Source of the DNA: Candidatus Melainabacteria bacterium
GTDB taxonomy: Bacteria > Cyanobacteriota > Vampirovibrionia > LMEP-6097
Assembly (NCBI GenBank): GCA_028817775.1
Contig: JAPPOW010000072.1
Location: 1 to 14,706 of the forward strand
Direction of reading: 5' to 3'
DNA length: 14,706 bases
The stretch's first letter is position 1. Each line of letters starts with the position of its first letter. The position numbers and the translations under genes are program-made. Positions 1 to 7,409 of this stretch are shown here, in pieces. Below the pieces are notes generated by a model, which saw only the letters and a program-made list of their open reading frames with translations, was not told the origin of the DNA and did no database searches.

Positions 1-336
1 CTTGAGAGCATCAGCTTCTACCATTTTGAGTTTGGGTGGGGTGCCACGGTATTTTTTTTCTAGGCTTTCATACCCTACCTTGAGCATCTCTGCGCAAGAA
101 TCTACTGCTACCACTTCTTTGACCTTATCTTCTTGGATCCAGAGATCAGCGATATCACCAGTGCCAGTACAAAGATCTAAGACTCTGGCTTGATCATTTT
201 TGATTACTTTGTTTGCAGTTGCTACAGTTTGTTTTTTCCATTGGCGGTGCATGGAAAAGGTCATCAAATCATTGAGGAAGTTGTACTTCCCGGCAATGCG
301 ACTAAAAAGCTTGTGAATAAATTCATCCTTACTCAT
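1..336 (-). CDS. ubiE: UbiE/MenG-type quinone methyltransferase, 5' part only
   Basis: The first 112 codons of a gene that continues past the left edge. The translation begins MSKDEFIHKLFSRIAGKYN and continues with a stretch typical of UbiE/MenG (FLNDLMTFSMHRQWKK). The SAM-binding motif I follows (VLDLCTGTGDIADLW, residues about 67-81), then an acidic end of strand 2 (VVAVDSCAEML). The family carries out C-methylation of the demethylated quinone ring in menaquinone, plastoquinone or ubiquinone synthesis, using S-adenosylmethionine in the cytoplasm. It starts 18 nt after the stop of the 633-aa gene on the same strand, so it may be the second gene of a transcript. A TATAAT at 352-347 (minus) lies so close to the ATG that a separate promoter would give an almost leaderless mRNA. 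Which quinone is made cannot be told from this fragment. Confidence 0.85.
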   Translation of the reverse strand, partial: MSKDEFIHKLFSRIAGKYNFLNDLMTFSMHRQWKKQTVATANKVIKNDQARVLDLCTGTGDIADLWIQEDKVKEVVAVDSCAEMLKVGYESLEKKYRGTPPKLKMVEADALK

Positions 337-354
337 ATGCTTTTTAATTATACG

Positions 355-2256
355 CTATGCTGCACTAAGTTCTTCTTCTTCAGTCTCAGCTTCAGCATCT
401 TCGTCTTCAGCTTCTGAATCATCTTCCTTCTCTCGTGTATCTTTGAACAGGAATTTAGGATCAATAACCTTACCTCTAATAAGTAGCGCTTTTTCAAAAT
501 ATTGCACTATTTCTGCCCAGAATTCTAGGAAGGAATAGCCTTTGGTAGGCTCCACTAGTTGTTCTGGATTAAAGTTCTTATCAAGTTTGTCTGCTGTAAT
601 CTTACCAACTATTTCTGTTACTATCTCTAGTTTATCTTCTTCACTAGGGATGTCTAGGTTGACAGTTAATTCATAGTTACCTTTGGCTCCACTGTTCATA
701 ATTTGCTTAAGCTTGCTGTGTTTTTGAACTTCAGGTCCAGGCATTGATAATGAACCAAAGAAAGTCACACTGGGTAGGATTGCAAGTTCACGTAAAGTTT
801 TGAGGAAGTTTTTGAGTCCAAGCTTACCTTCATCATCTAAATTAGTTTCTAATATCTGTAAAACATTGTCTGTGTATACGATTGCAGGCTTAGCATTATT
901 GATCGTACTAATAAGCTTATTGAGCTCTGCTGAGTTGTAAATCAGTCTGGCAAGATCAATATAGATAAAGTTTCGATTTTCATTTGCGGAAAGTGCTCTC
1001 AAAAGATAGATTTTTTCCTTAGCGCTACTACCTGTAAGTAATTTAACTGTATGTGATGCTCTGCGCTCTGATTTATTAGTGCCCATAAAGTCTTTTTCAG
1101 TAATATTGCGCAAACGTTTGTATTGATCTGCCAGAGCGCTACCAATAGTTCTGGTTCGTTTAGATCTTTCTATCACAATTGTATCTGGAGCGAATTCCAT
1201 ATCTTCTGCCTTGATTTTAGATCTAAATATGGTCATCTCTTCATCACTGACGTAGTTTCTTGCTTGTAGTGCATTGCGTAGTGGGTCTTTAGCTGGCTCA
1301 TGCAGGTCTAGGATGTCCATGAGTTGCTCATAAGAAAAACCCTCTGTCCTGTCTGAAAGTAAACCAGCCAGAAGTTCAATGATCTGGCTTCCAATCTTGT
1401 CGCTATAGCATGATTCGAGTATAAGCTTCCAAGTTTCCGTGTGATCTTTCATGAAGTCTCTAAATACATAGAATAGGTTCTGTAAGACTTCAATAGTTTC
1501 TTCATTGAGTTCTGGAATATCCTCTTGCATGAAATAATTTAATAACTGAGGATAGACATAAGCCATGGTTGCTTTATCCTTGCGTTCGTAGAGAATCTTG
1601 ACCATTTCTTTTCGCAGAGAGCTACTATATGCTCCATTGCAAAGCAAGGCTGTGATTGTATCTCGACTTTGTTTCGGGATCTCATCCATGTGCTTGTAAG
1701 CACGCACCACTTTAACTCTGAAATTATCATATTTAATTTCACTGGTATCCATTCGTTGACCAAAGTAATCTAATTCTTCTTTGAGAACTTTAGCTCCTTT
1801 GTCGAGATCTACTTTGGTCATTGAAACTAAGAGTTGACCATAAAATAGCTCTATTGTTTTGAGAGCACCAAGATGTCCTCTGATATTGTCGAGAAATGCT
1901 TTTAGAACATCAAATCGGTCATCACGCTTGAATGCTGCAACTGCAACAATTGCATCTTTTGTACAAAGTCCTAATTTTGGTGGTGGACTTTCTAAATAAA
2001 GTTGTAGTTTTTCAAAAGCACGATTTTTGGTTTCTTCGTCTTGTGCTAGGACCCACTTGAGCCAATGTTCAGTACTCTGATGTTTGTACTTATAGAAGAT
2101 ATCGTAGAGTGGTTGGTTTCCATCGCCGCCGCCTCTGCCACTAAGACCACCAAGCTGTCCATCAAGCATACGCTGAATAACTGGCGCATACTGATAGATA
2201 AGCCAAACAATGACTGCAATTGCAATAATTCCGATAAGGGTTGTCGTAAGACTCAT
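355..2256 (-). CDS. Membrane-anchored protein with degenerate AAA+-like domain
   Basis: A 633-aa protein that I cannot name. One N-terminal membrane segment (about residues 7-25) is followed by a Gly-rich linker (33-46) and a long helical region (about 50-340) that looks like stacked helical repeats. The C-terminal half (about 365-590) has the order of an AAA+ module. It has a P-loop position reading LLTGSSAKEKIYLL (406-419), which lacks the GK[S/T]. Next come a Walker-B-like strand PAIVYTDNV (457-465), a sensor-1-like strand VTFFGSLSMP (497-506), the IPSEEDKLEIV stretch (536-546) that usually follows the arginine-finger region, and a small helical lid. The tail (611-630) is almost all Asp/Glu. 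The layout recalls an FtsH-like membrane-tethered ATPase whose nucleotide site has decayed, with no protease domain. An ATG start with an upstream G-rich stretch was chosen; a small hairpin (CCTCAT/ATGAGG, 2271-2288) lies in the leader. The function is unknown. Confidence 0.75.
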   Translation of the reverse strand: MSLTTTLIGIIAIAVIVWLIYQYAPVIQRMLDGQLGGLSGRGGGDGNQPLYDIFYKYKHQSTEHWLKWVLAQDEETKNRAFEKLQLYLESPPPKLGLCTKDAIVAVAAFKRDDRFDVLKAFLDNIRGHLGALKTIELFYGQLLVSMTKVDLDKGAKVLKEELDYFGQRMDTSEIKYDNFRVKVVRAYKHMDEIPKQSRDTITALLCNGAYSSSLRKEMVKILYERKDKATMAYVYPQLLNYFMQEDIPELNEETIEVLQNLFYVFRDFMKDHTETWKLILESCYSDKIGSQIIELLAGLLSDRTEGFSYEQLMDILDLHEPAKDPLRNALQARNYVSDEEMTIFRSKIKAEDMEFAPDTIVIERSKRTRTIGSALADQYKRLRNITEKDFMGTNKSERRASHTVKLLTGSSAKEKIYLLRALSANENRNFIYIDLARLIYNSAELNKLISTINNAKPAIVYTDNVLQILETNLDDEGKLGLKNFLKTLRELAILPSVTFFGSLSMPGPEVQKHSKLKQIMNSGAKGNYELTVNLDIPSEEDKLEIVTEIVGKITADKLDKNFNPEQLVEPTKGYSFLEFWAEIVQYFEKALLIRGKVIDPKFLFKDTREKEDDSEAEDEDAEAETEEEELSAA

Positions 2257-2382
2257 TCCTATGTAATCCCCCTCATATTTAAATGAGGTTTAGTTCCTAC
2301 CTAATACTAATCATACCCTTGGACTAGGGGGTAATTAACCAGATTACAAAATATATCTCTTAAGCTGCTCTTAACCCAAAAG

Positions 2383-3537
2383 CTAGACTGCTTGTTTTAA
2401 TTGGATTTGGCTAGCTTTTACTGGCTTAGTATCAGGATTCGCTAACTTGCTTTCAGCTTTTTGACCTTTGAGTATATCGATGATTTGAACCCAAGGTATA
2501 TTGCCGTCACCATGCTTCACTGTAAAATGTCCAGCTTCTGGTACTGCCAAATACTCTACTGGTAAGAAATGAGATTGCAATTCTTTTGGTACAGAGTTTT
2601 GGACATAAGTTTCAATGGTATTTTTAAGTTCTCTTGCATGTTCTTCTGAGACATGATTATCGTTGTTCCCATGAACTACTATTAGACGGAATTTTTCATG
2701 AGCTTGTGGTGGATTTTTTTGGTAGCTTGTAACCATCTTATCAATTACTTTACAGAGGTTTTGGCTGGTATCAAATTTATCCTGAAATAAGTGTTGGATG
2801 TAAGAACGTAACATTGAGTTGAAGGGTTTAATACCAAGCAAAGGTGCAACTGCTTTAAAACTATTCCAGCTTGATACTGCAACAAAATTGCAAGACCTGA
2901 TCTCATGTTCATCGCTTAAATCAGCTAAGGCTCTTGAGGCAATGGCAGCCCCCAAGGAGTGTCCGAGCACACTTGCTCTTTTGGATTTTACAAGGCTAGC
3001 TTTGAGCCTTGACTTTGCATCTTCAATCATAGTTTGGTGATTTGCTTTTCTTTCGCTAAAATTTTCTCCAAAGCCTCTATAATTGCCGATTACTGTCTCT
3101 ATCCCAGCTTGGGCAAACTTAATTGCACCATCAAGTTTGTAATAAGCAGAAGTTCGAATACCACTAAAGATGTGAAAGACATCATCCATTGATTTTTTTT
3201 CTGGGCTAATCTTTATCTGCGTTAAGCCTGAATTTTTAGTTTCATTTGCACTGAGACCCCTAGTTAGAAGGTTGCGAGCAGTATCGAGTTGAAGTGGCTG
3301 TTTGGTGTAACGGTTGGATTTATCAGTTTCAAAACCTAGTAAGAAACCATTCTCTAGTATGCTTAATAAATCGCTTACTTTGTGTAATGCCTTCTTTACT
3401 GGTTCAGTGATTGTTTTTGGTGCAGGTAAGCCTTTGCTTACACGCGCGACAATAGATCTCAAGCCATCAATAGCCCACTGGTAGTAGCTTTGAGGTCCCG
3501 AGCGCACTGGTAGAGTTACTGATGCAATATCACTCAT
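2383..3537 (-). CDS. Alpha/beta hydrolase family protein
   Basis: A 384-aa protein with an alpha/beta-hydrolase core. The nucleophile elbow is GHSLG (192-196, Ser194). An oxyanion-side loop NYRGFGEN lies at 152-159. The acid is probably Asp293 in VVHGNNDNHV and the base His337 in VPEAGHFTV, so the Ser-Asp-His triad is complete and in the usual order. The first 115 residues carry no recognisable motif and show no clear export signal; the last 30 are Lys/Gln-rich and probably disordered. The GHSLG motif fits esterases, lipases and thioesterases, but the substrate cannot be told. The gene stands alone: 126 nt separate it from the next minus-strand gene, and it diverges from flagellin with about 210 nt between the starts. 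The ATG at 3537 is the only good in-frame start. Confidence 0.82.
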   Translation of the reverse strand: MSDIASVTLPVRSGPQSYYQWAIDGLRSIVARVSKGLPAPKTITEPVKKALHKVSDLLSILENGFLLGFETDKSNRYTKQPLQLDTARNLLTRGLSANETKNSGLTQIKISPEKKSMDDVFHIFSGIRTSAYYKLDGAIKFAQAGIETVIGNYRGFGENFSERKANHQTMIEDAKSRLKASLVKSKRASVLGHSLGAAIASRALADLSDEHEIRSCNFVAVSSWNSFKAVAPLLGIKPFNSMLRSYIQHLFQDKFDTSQNLCKVIDKMVTSYQKNPPQAHEKFRLIVVHGNNDNHVSEEHARELKNTIETYVQNSVPKELQSHFLPVEYLAVPEAGHFTVKHGDGNIPWVQIIDILKGQKAESKLANPDTKPVKASQIQLKQAV

Positions 3538-3628
3538 CTGTCCCGCTTTTATCTTTGGATTGTCCGAATTAGTTTAGATTTTATCAGATTTTCTAAGACC
3601 CGGCCTTGTAAAATGAAAGAAATTTCAT

Positions 3629-3655
3629 TAAAGTTTGTGCAAGAAATGCCGATAT
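3629..3655 (+). promoter_or_regulatory. Sigma-28 (FliA) promoter of the flagellin gene
   Basis: TAAAGTTT (3629-3636), exactly 11 nt, then GCCGATAT (3648-3655). This matches the sigma-28 consensus TAAAGTTT-N11-GCCGATAA at every base but the last. Transcription would begin near 3662, giving a leader of about 90 nt before flagellin. A perfect 7-bp palindrome with a GAAA loop (3612-3629) abuts the -35 element and could be a regulator site or chance. Confidence 0.92.
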
Positions 3656-3711
3656 AGAGCTATTGAGGGTGAAAATTAGTATTATCTAATATTCGGGCGT
3701 TATTTTGTGCT

Positions 3712-3738
3712 CCGATTGGTGTATATATAGACCATCGG
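3712..3738 (+). promoter_or_regulatory. Flagellin leader hairpin next to the ribosome binding site
   Basis: CCGAT-T-GGT (3712-3720) can pair with ACCATCGG (3731-3738): eight base pairs with one bulged T and an A/T-rich loop. Its right arm runs directly into the run of G (3737-3742) that serves as ribosome binding site 8 nt before the TTG start. The fold would hide part of that site, so it could tune translation. Sequence evidence only. Confidence 0.45.
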
Positions 3739-3750
3739 GGGGAAACGATT

Positions 3751-4629
3751 TTGCTATCGGGAATAGGTTTCAGGGCGTATGGCTCCAGTTGGGGACGCGC
3801 CTATAACCAAAACAATAGGACTTTGGGGCAGGCTGTTGAGCGATTGGCGACCGGTTTGTCGGTTAATAGGGCGGCTGATAATGTTGCTGCAGTTTCACGG
3901 ATTGATGCATTGAATTCATCGATTCGGGGTTATGAGGTTGCCGAAAGAAATTTGGGTGACGGTATCAGCATGGTGCGAACTAGAGAAGCTGGTTTGTCGA
4001 GTATTCAAACGGAATTACAAGAGATTAGAGCGTTGGCGGTGGATGCTAATGATGAGACTTTGGGTACTAATGAGAAACAAGCGATCCAAAATGAAATTGA
4101 TTCGCGATTGGACAATATAGATAGTATTTCCGGTGGCGCAAGTTTTAATGGTATAAACTTGCTGGATGGTAGCTCTGGTTCAATTAGCATTCAGACGGGT
4201 ACCGATTCGGGCGATACTTCTTCGGTGGATATGAGTGGTAATTTTGATACCGCTTCAACTACCGCAAGTGGCAATATTAACGAAGGTAATACCGGAGGTA
4301 GTTCTGGAGAAGCATTGAATAATATTGATGTAGTCTCAGGAGACTTGGATGACATTCTTGCTGGTATCGATAATGCCATCGATAATGTCTCAGCAGAACA
4401 AAGCACCATGGGTGCCAAAGAAAATGCTTTTAATTCAAAATTGGAAGCTTTGAGTGTTAAGCGGGAAGCTGCACTCTCAACGCGATCGCGATTGCAGGAC
4501 GCTGATTTTGCACGTGAAGCTAGTCAAGCTGTCAGAAGTTATATTCTAAGGTCAAGTACCGTGACCTTAGCTCAACAGAGGGAGGCCAACGCGTCTCTGG
4601 CTCTAACACTTTTACCGCTAGTAAGATGA
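3751..4629 (+). CDS. fliC: Flagellin, short form
   Basis: A 292-aa flagellin, the subunit of the flagellar filament exported by the flagellar type III apparatus. The N-terminal D0/D1 part (1-150) has ERLATGLSVNRAADNVAAVSRI, the NLGDGISMVRTREAGLSSIQTELQEIRALAVDAND coiled-coil strand, and the FNGINLLDG turn. A Ser/Thr/Gly/Asp-rich spacer (about 151-190) replaces the large D2/D3 domains. The C-terminal D1/D0 part (191-292) has MGAKENAFNSKLEAL, LQDADFARE and a final helix ending in LTLLPLVR. Length is near the minimum for the family. The TTG start is chosen because it gives the full N-terminal helix and lies 8 nt after GGGGGG; no ATG fits. A sigma-28 promoter lies upstream, so it is expected to be a late flagellar gene. 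No other flagellar gene is in the window. The symbol follows common use (also called hag). Confidence 0.95.
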   Translation: MLSGIGFRAYGSSWGRAYNQNNRTLGQAVERLATGLSVNRAADNVAAVSRIDALNSSIRGYEVAERNLGDGISMVRTREAGLSSIQTELQEIRALAVDANDETLGTNEKQAIQNEIDSRLDNIDSISGGASFNGINLLDGSSGSISIQTGTDSGDTSSVDMSGNFDTASTTASGNINEGNTGGSSGEALNNIDVVSGDLDDILAGIDNAIDNVSAEQSTMGAKENAFNSKLEALSVKREAALSTRSRLQDADFAREASQAVRSYILRSSTVTLAQQREANASLALTLLPLVR

Positions 4630-4650
4630 TGGGCGTCTTACTGGCGGTAA
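4612..4650 (+). other. Long hairpin over the flagellin stop codon
   Basis: Positions 4612-4628 pair with 4634-4650 (TTACCGCTAGTAAGATG against CGTCTTACTGGCGGTAA): 17 pairs, of which two are T-G wobbles, with a five-base loop. The TGA stop (4627-4629) is at the tip of the stem. No T-run follows, so it is not an ordinary Rho-independent terminator. It may protect the 3' end of an abundant mRNA or act in termination together with the next hairpin. Confidence 0.7.
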
Positions 4651-4677
4651 TTCCTAGATCCTACCGATGACATCCAG

Positions 4678-4706
4678 GCGGCTCGCAAGAGCCGCTTAGC
4701 CCTTTT
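4678..4706 (+). terminator. Probable flagellin terminator
   Basis: GCGGCTC (4678-4684), loop GCAA, GAGCCGC (4689-4695): a perfect 7-bp GC-rich stem with a GNRA tetraloop. It is followed by TTAGCCCTTTT, a weak, interrupted T-tract. It is the best terminator candidate for the plus-strand flagellin transcript. In the other direction no T-run follows. Confidence 0.5.
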
Positions 4707-4824
4707 GAGAACTAGCCAGTGAACTCAAGAACGTCGTTATGCGATCCCTCATTTGCCAAAGCAAACTTCGGGCACGTCCTTCGGACTTCGCAAGCCTAGT
4801 TCTTGAGCCCTCTGACTAGCTCTC
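4707..4824 (-). repeat. Structured repeat family, copy A (3' of trmH)
   Basis: A 118-nt element read on the minus strand, beginning at the trmH stop codon. Outer arms 4824-4799 and 4732-4707 (26 nt each) pair with 21 Watson-Crick pairs, four G-U wobbles and one mismatch; the wobbles exist only in the minus-strand RNA. Inside lies a core (4794-4735) shared with copy B: CTTGCGA; a small hairpin GTCC-GAA-GGAC; CCCGAAGTTT; a stem TTTGC/GCAAA; AAATGAGGG; then GC-N-TAACG. The core is conserved while the arms differ from copy B, which points to a conserved fold rather than simple sequence duplication. The function is unknown: a 3'-UTR RNA element, a small RNA, or a non-autonomous mobile/REP-like element. 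Confidence 0.75.
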
Positions 4825-5416
4825 ACCTGCTTAATAGGCTATCCAGCAATTTTTCTTTTGTCCTGTGTTCTAATATAAAATTTTCAAAACCAGCAGCCTT
4901 CCTCTGCCTGGTAATTTCAAACATTGTAATTGCTGCAGTAACAGAAAGATTGAGTGATTGAATCATTCCTGACATTGGGATTGTAAGTAAGTGATCAGCA
5001 AGTTCTTGTGCTTGCTCAGTCAGACCAGCATGCTCATTACCAAAACAAATTGCAAGTTTCTCATTAGGCTTGGCAAAATTAACTTCATAGATAGATTGAG
5101 CTTGCTCATCTATGACAGTTGCATAACTGCTATAGCCAAGTTCTTTGAGTTCAGCAAAACATTCTGCTCTTGATTCGAAGATTTTATAATCCACCCATTT
5201 GTTCGCTGAGCTTGAAGCAAGCTTGCCCATCTTGACTGGGTTGAATTGTTTCTCGTTCTCAAAGATCATATAGATAGTTTGGAAGCCAAAACAATCACAG
5301 GAACGAATTACAGCTTGAGCATTGTGCGGATCATGAATATCTTCCAGCACAATGATGCCCTTTTGCCTGCCGGCAACTACATTAGAGATTTTGGTTAATC
5401 GTTCTGGGGTGACCAT
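4823..5416 (-). CDS. trmH: tRNA (guanosine-18-2'-O)-methyltransferase, TrmH-type SpoU family
   Basis: A 197-aa SPOUT-class RNA 2'-O-ribose methyltransferase. All three SpoU motifs are present: motif 1 DPHNAQAVIRSCDCFG (29-44, with Asn32 and the catalytic Arg38), motif 2 FGNEHAGLT (125-133) and motif 3 IPMSGMIQSLNLSVTAA (146-162), which form the trefoil-knot SAM site. Length and the opening MVTPERLTKI are close to E. coli TrmH, which methylates G18 in the D-loop of tRNA; a related rRNA target cannot be excluded. The ATG lies 22 nt inside the end of the upstream membrane-protein gene, so the two are probably translationally coupled. Its stop codon overlaps the outer arm of repeat copy A, which would form the 3' UTR of this transcript. 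It converges on flagellin. Confidence 0.9.
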   Translation of the reverse strand: MVTPERLTKISNVVAGRQKGIIVLEDIHDPHNAQAVIRSCDCFGFQTIYMIFENEKQFNPVKMGKLASSSANKWVDYKIFESRAECFAELKELGYSSYATVIDEQAQSIYEVNFAKPNEKLAICFGNEHAGLTEQAQELADHLLTIPMSGMIQSLNLSVTAAITMFEITRQRKAAGFENFILEHRTKEKLLDSLLSR

Positions 5417-6930
5417 GTTTGAGTGTCGATGACTTGGTAACGGTGATTGCTGTAGACTGCAGGCAAAGATCTTAGTGGACTAAGTTCATTGAATTCAGAA
5501 TCCTTAGTATCAATTACCAAGTAATCAATATTATATTCTTGCACAAAGTCTTGAATATAATTTAAATCTTCAGTCTTGAATAATTGCTCTAGGTCTTGGA
5601 CTCGCTTAGTGATTTCCTGGTAATAAGCTTGATGAAATGGGATATTGGTCTCGCTATTGGCAATGACTGAGCGGTAAGCAAAAGCCACTATATTACTGGC
5701 TAAGTCCATAGGGGCTGCGATCATTGCTTCTTTGGGAGTGCTTGCTAAGTAAGTAAATAATTTACGTTGTGGTTTGCTAACGTGAATTAGATCTTCACGC
5801 CAGAGTTTGCTAATGCCAAAACTCAGTAGGATTACAACAAGCCATACAAGCCATGGGCGCCTGCTGCTATCCTGCTCAAGTTTGAATAGCAAAGCCCCTA
5901 CTATATATACTGGTACAAGCGGTAAAGTATAAGCAATATAACGATGCGGTAAATAAAGATAGAACAGAGTGAGATAGGCAAGTATAAACAAGCCTATTGA
6001 AGCAAAGCTGCTTGAATATAAGTAAGCAGGCATATTAACCAGTGGGCTTGAGTTTGCTGCCAATTTTTTGTAAGCGACGAAACTAATGACTAGTGCCGCA
6101 AGTACGACTAGAAAAATATAGGCTTGGTCCCAAAATTTTATTAGCATATCGTTAATTAAGCTCCAATCAAAGCCAGTTTGAGTGAAGCTATAAGGTGTGA
6201 TGAAGACTGCAGCTCTGCCATCTATGTAAAATTCAGGCATAGCTTTAGCTTGTTCAAGAGTGGTCAGTGGACCGAAGCTCGGCACTTTAAAGTAGAGATA
6301 CCTAGTACATAGAATCACGGCTGATATCGCTGTCGCTCCCGCAAAAATCTTTGGCGAAAGTTTGCTTCTAAAACTTTCAATCAATAGCGTTACTAGAGAG
6401 AGGAAGGAAGCGGTCGGATAAATCAATGCTTGTAAAACAAAGCAAAAAACTAGCCAGCCCCAAGCGCGCTTGGCAAGCATCCAGAAAAATAGAAAGAAGA
6501 GTAAATAGAAAAACGCTCTAGGCAAGCCACCTGCAGTATATTTCATTGTCCATATATAAAGATTGAATACAAGTGAAATCCAAAATGCATAATTTGGACC
6601 GGCATGGATTTCACAAGCTTTGTAGAGGAAATAAGTGGTAGCTAGAATGATTACAAAGGGCAAATATTGAGTCAGGATTTTGGGGTCAGCGAAGAAGCTC
6701 CAAAACTTATATAAAGAAGCAAGCATTGGCGAGACCATACTTGATTGGTTAAAGTATGAGGCGATATAGTCATTGGCAAAGAAGCCTGGATCAACAAACT
6801 TTGCCATCCAATAAATTTGATTGCGAACATCATCATTAATGGCGTAGCTATCAGTGAATACTCTAGCTTCAACCCAGAGGGCAATCCCCAAGCTAATCAT
6901 CAAAGAGTAAATTAATCTGGGCTTGCCCAT
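5395..6930 (-). CDS. Polytopic membrane protein, GT-C glycosyltransferase-like
   Basis: A 511-aa protein with roughly ten membrane segments spread over residues 6-375, then a soluble C-terminal domain of about 130 residues. The first external loop carries an Asp pair (DD, 33-34, in AINDDVRNQIYW), the place where GT-C enzymes such as PMT/ArnT-type transferases keep their catalytic acidic residue. The C-terminal domain includes IAAPMDLASNIVAFAYRSV and EYNIDYLVIDTKD, patterns seen after the membrane part of many bacterial GT-C-like proteins. Such enzymes move sugars from polyprenyl-phosphate donors on the outer face of the membrane. The donor, acceptor and even enzyme activity are not shown here. 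It forms an operon with trmH through the 22-nt overlap. The start at 6930 (ATG) places a membrane helix immediately after it; no strong ribosome binding site is visible. Confidence 0.65.
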   Translation of the reverse strand: MGKPRLIYSLMISLGIALWVEARVFTDSYAINDDVRNQIYWMAKFVDPGFFANDYIASYFNQSSMVSPMLASLYKFWSFFADPKILTQYLPFVIILATTYFLYKACEIHAGPNYAFWISLVFNLYIWTMKYTAGGLPRAFFYLLFFLFFWMLAKRAWGWLVFCFVLQALIYPTASFLSLVTLLIESFRSKLSPKIFAGATAISAVILCTRYLYFKVPSFGPLTTLEQAKAMPEFYIDGRAAVFITPYSFTQTGFDWSLINDMLIKFWDQAYIFLVVLAALVISFVAYKKLAANSSPLVNMPAYLYSSSFASIGLFILAYLTLFYLYLPHRYIAYTLPLVPVYIVGALLFKLEQDSSRRPWLVWLVVILLSFGISKLWREDLIHVSKPQRKLFTYLASTPKEAMIAAPMDLASNIVAFAYRSVIANSETNIPFHQAYYQEITKRVQDLEQLFKTEDLNYIQDFVQEYNIDYLVIDTKDSEFNELSPLRSLPAVYSNHRYQVIDTQTWSPQND

Positions 6931-7128
6931 CCAATAGAAACTCTAGCAAATCTTTGTAAAAAAGACTTTAGTTTAAGACTTCCCTTGCCGATATGGGAAG
7001 CTGATGGCTAGTAGCAGGCTTAAAAATCTCAAGAGAAATTTGGTGGTCTCAACTAGTCCTGAGATACCTCATTTTCGTATTTTTATGTATTTGGATCAGC
7101 TGTGTGAGAGATTTCCTTCTCACGCATT
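6931..7128. other. Intergenic region with several hairpins
   Basis: About 200 nt between the divergent GT-C-like gene and the 40-aa ORF. Visible dyads on the plus strand are CTTCCC/GGGAAG with a 10-nt loop (about 6981-7002), TCTCA/TGAGA around ACTAGTCC (about 7049-7066), and GTGAGA/TCTCAC with an 8-nt loop (7104-7123), the last ending five bases before the ATG at 7129. I match none of these to a known riboswitch. It must hold the promoter for the minus-strand operon; a weak candidate is TTTACA in the minus reading near 6961. Confidence 0.35.
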
Positions 7129-7251
7129 ATGATTGAGGGCAGGCAAACAGACACAGCTCTCATTGCAATTGCTCGAAACATTGAAATCAATCTCAAACAA
7201 ATGATTGAAGATGAGCCTGTGCCTGATGCTCTTGAGCCAGAAGACTACTAG
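7129..7251 (+). CDS. Possible 40-aa acidic small protein
   Basis: An ATG-to-TAG reading frame giving a 40-residue acidic peptide that starts MIEGRQTDTALIAIARNIEI and ends in EPVPDALEPEDY. The first part would be an amphipathic helix, the last part an acidic Pro-containing tail. Codon choice resembles the neighbours. No clear Shine-Dalgarno precedes it, and a 6-bp hairpin stands directly upstream. It ends 9 nt before the convergent stop of the Cys-rich peptide gene. I do not recognise it; it could be a chance frame. Confidence 0.4.
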   Translation: MIEGRQTDTALIAIARNIEINLKQMIEDEPVPDALEPEDY

Positions 7252-7260
7252 GTGATGTCG

Positions 7261-7389
7261 TTATTTGCAGCATTTGCAGTCACTACATTTGCAACAACAA
7301 TGACAATCACAATCAGCTGCATTAGCCAAGCCTAGACTGCCTGTAAGTAGAGCAATTCCTACGATTGCTGGAACTATGAATTTTTTCAT
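7261..7389 (-). CDS. Exported Cys-rich peptide, metallothionein-like
   Basis: A 42-aa peptide. Residues 1-24 are a classic signal peptide: MKK, a hydrophobic core IVPAIVGIALLTGSLGL, then ANA as cleavage site. The predicted mature part is ADCDCHCCCKCSDCKCCK: nine Cys and one His in 18 residues, with CxC and CCC clusters suited to binding soft metals (Zn, Cd, Cu, Hg, Pb). A strong ribosome binding site AGGAGG (7401-7396 in minus sense) stands 6 nt before the ATG, much better than at most genes here, which supports that it is real. It is divergent from a MerR-family regulator and lies behind a MerR-type promoter, so metal-induced expression is expected. It would act outside the cytoplasm as a metal chelator or carrier. 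It belongs to no family that I can name. Confidence 0.85.
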   Translation of the reverse strand: MKKFIVPAIVGIALLTGSLGLANAADCDCHCCCKCSDCKCCK

Positions 7390-7409
7390 GATTTTCCTCC
7401 TTTGATGCT

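Noticed and set aside
2..417. Plus-strand reading frames at the left edge
   Set aside because: They are antisense to the UbiE-type gene and the 633-aa gene, with low-complexity Phe/Ser-rich products.
2316..2337. Terminator between the 633-aa gene and the hydrolase
   Set aside because: TACCC/GGGTA and CCCT/AGGG are too short and no T-run follows in either direction.
4484..4491. HIP1 octamer GCGATCGC as proof of a cyanobacterium
   Set aside because: I noticed it only here, inside flagellin. A single copy can be chance and does not show the high frequency typical of HIP1.
4707..4824. Integron attC site
   Set aside because: The element is an imperfect palindrome after a gene, but it has no RYYYAAC/GTTRRRY boxes at its ends. 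The conserved part is central, the arms vary, and no integron integrase is in the window.
6931..7128. Known riboswitch upstream of the 40-aa ORF
   Set aside because: The hairpins do not fit the conserved cores of SAM, cobalamin, TPP or other riboswitches that I can recall.
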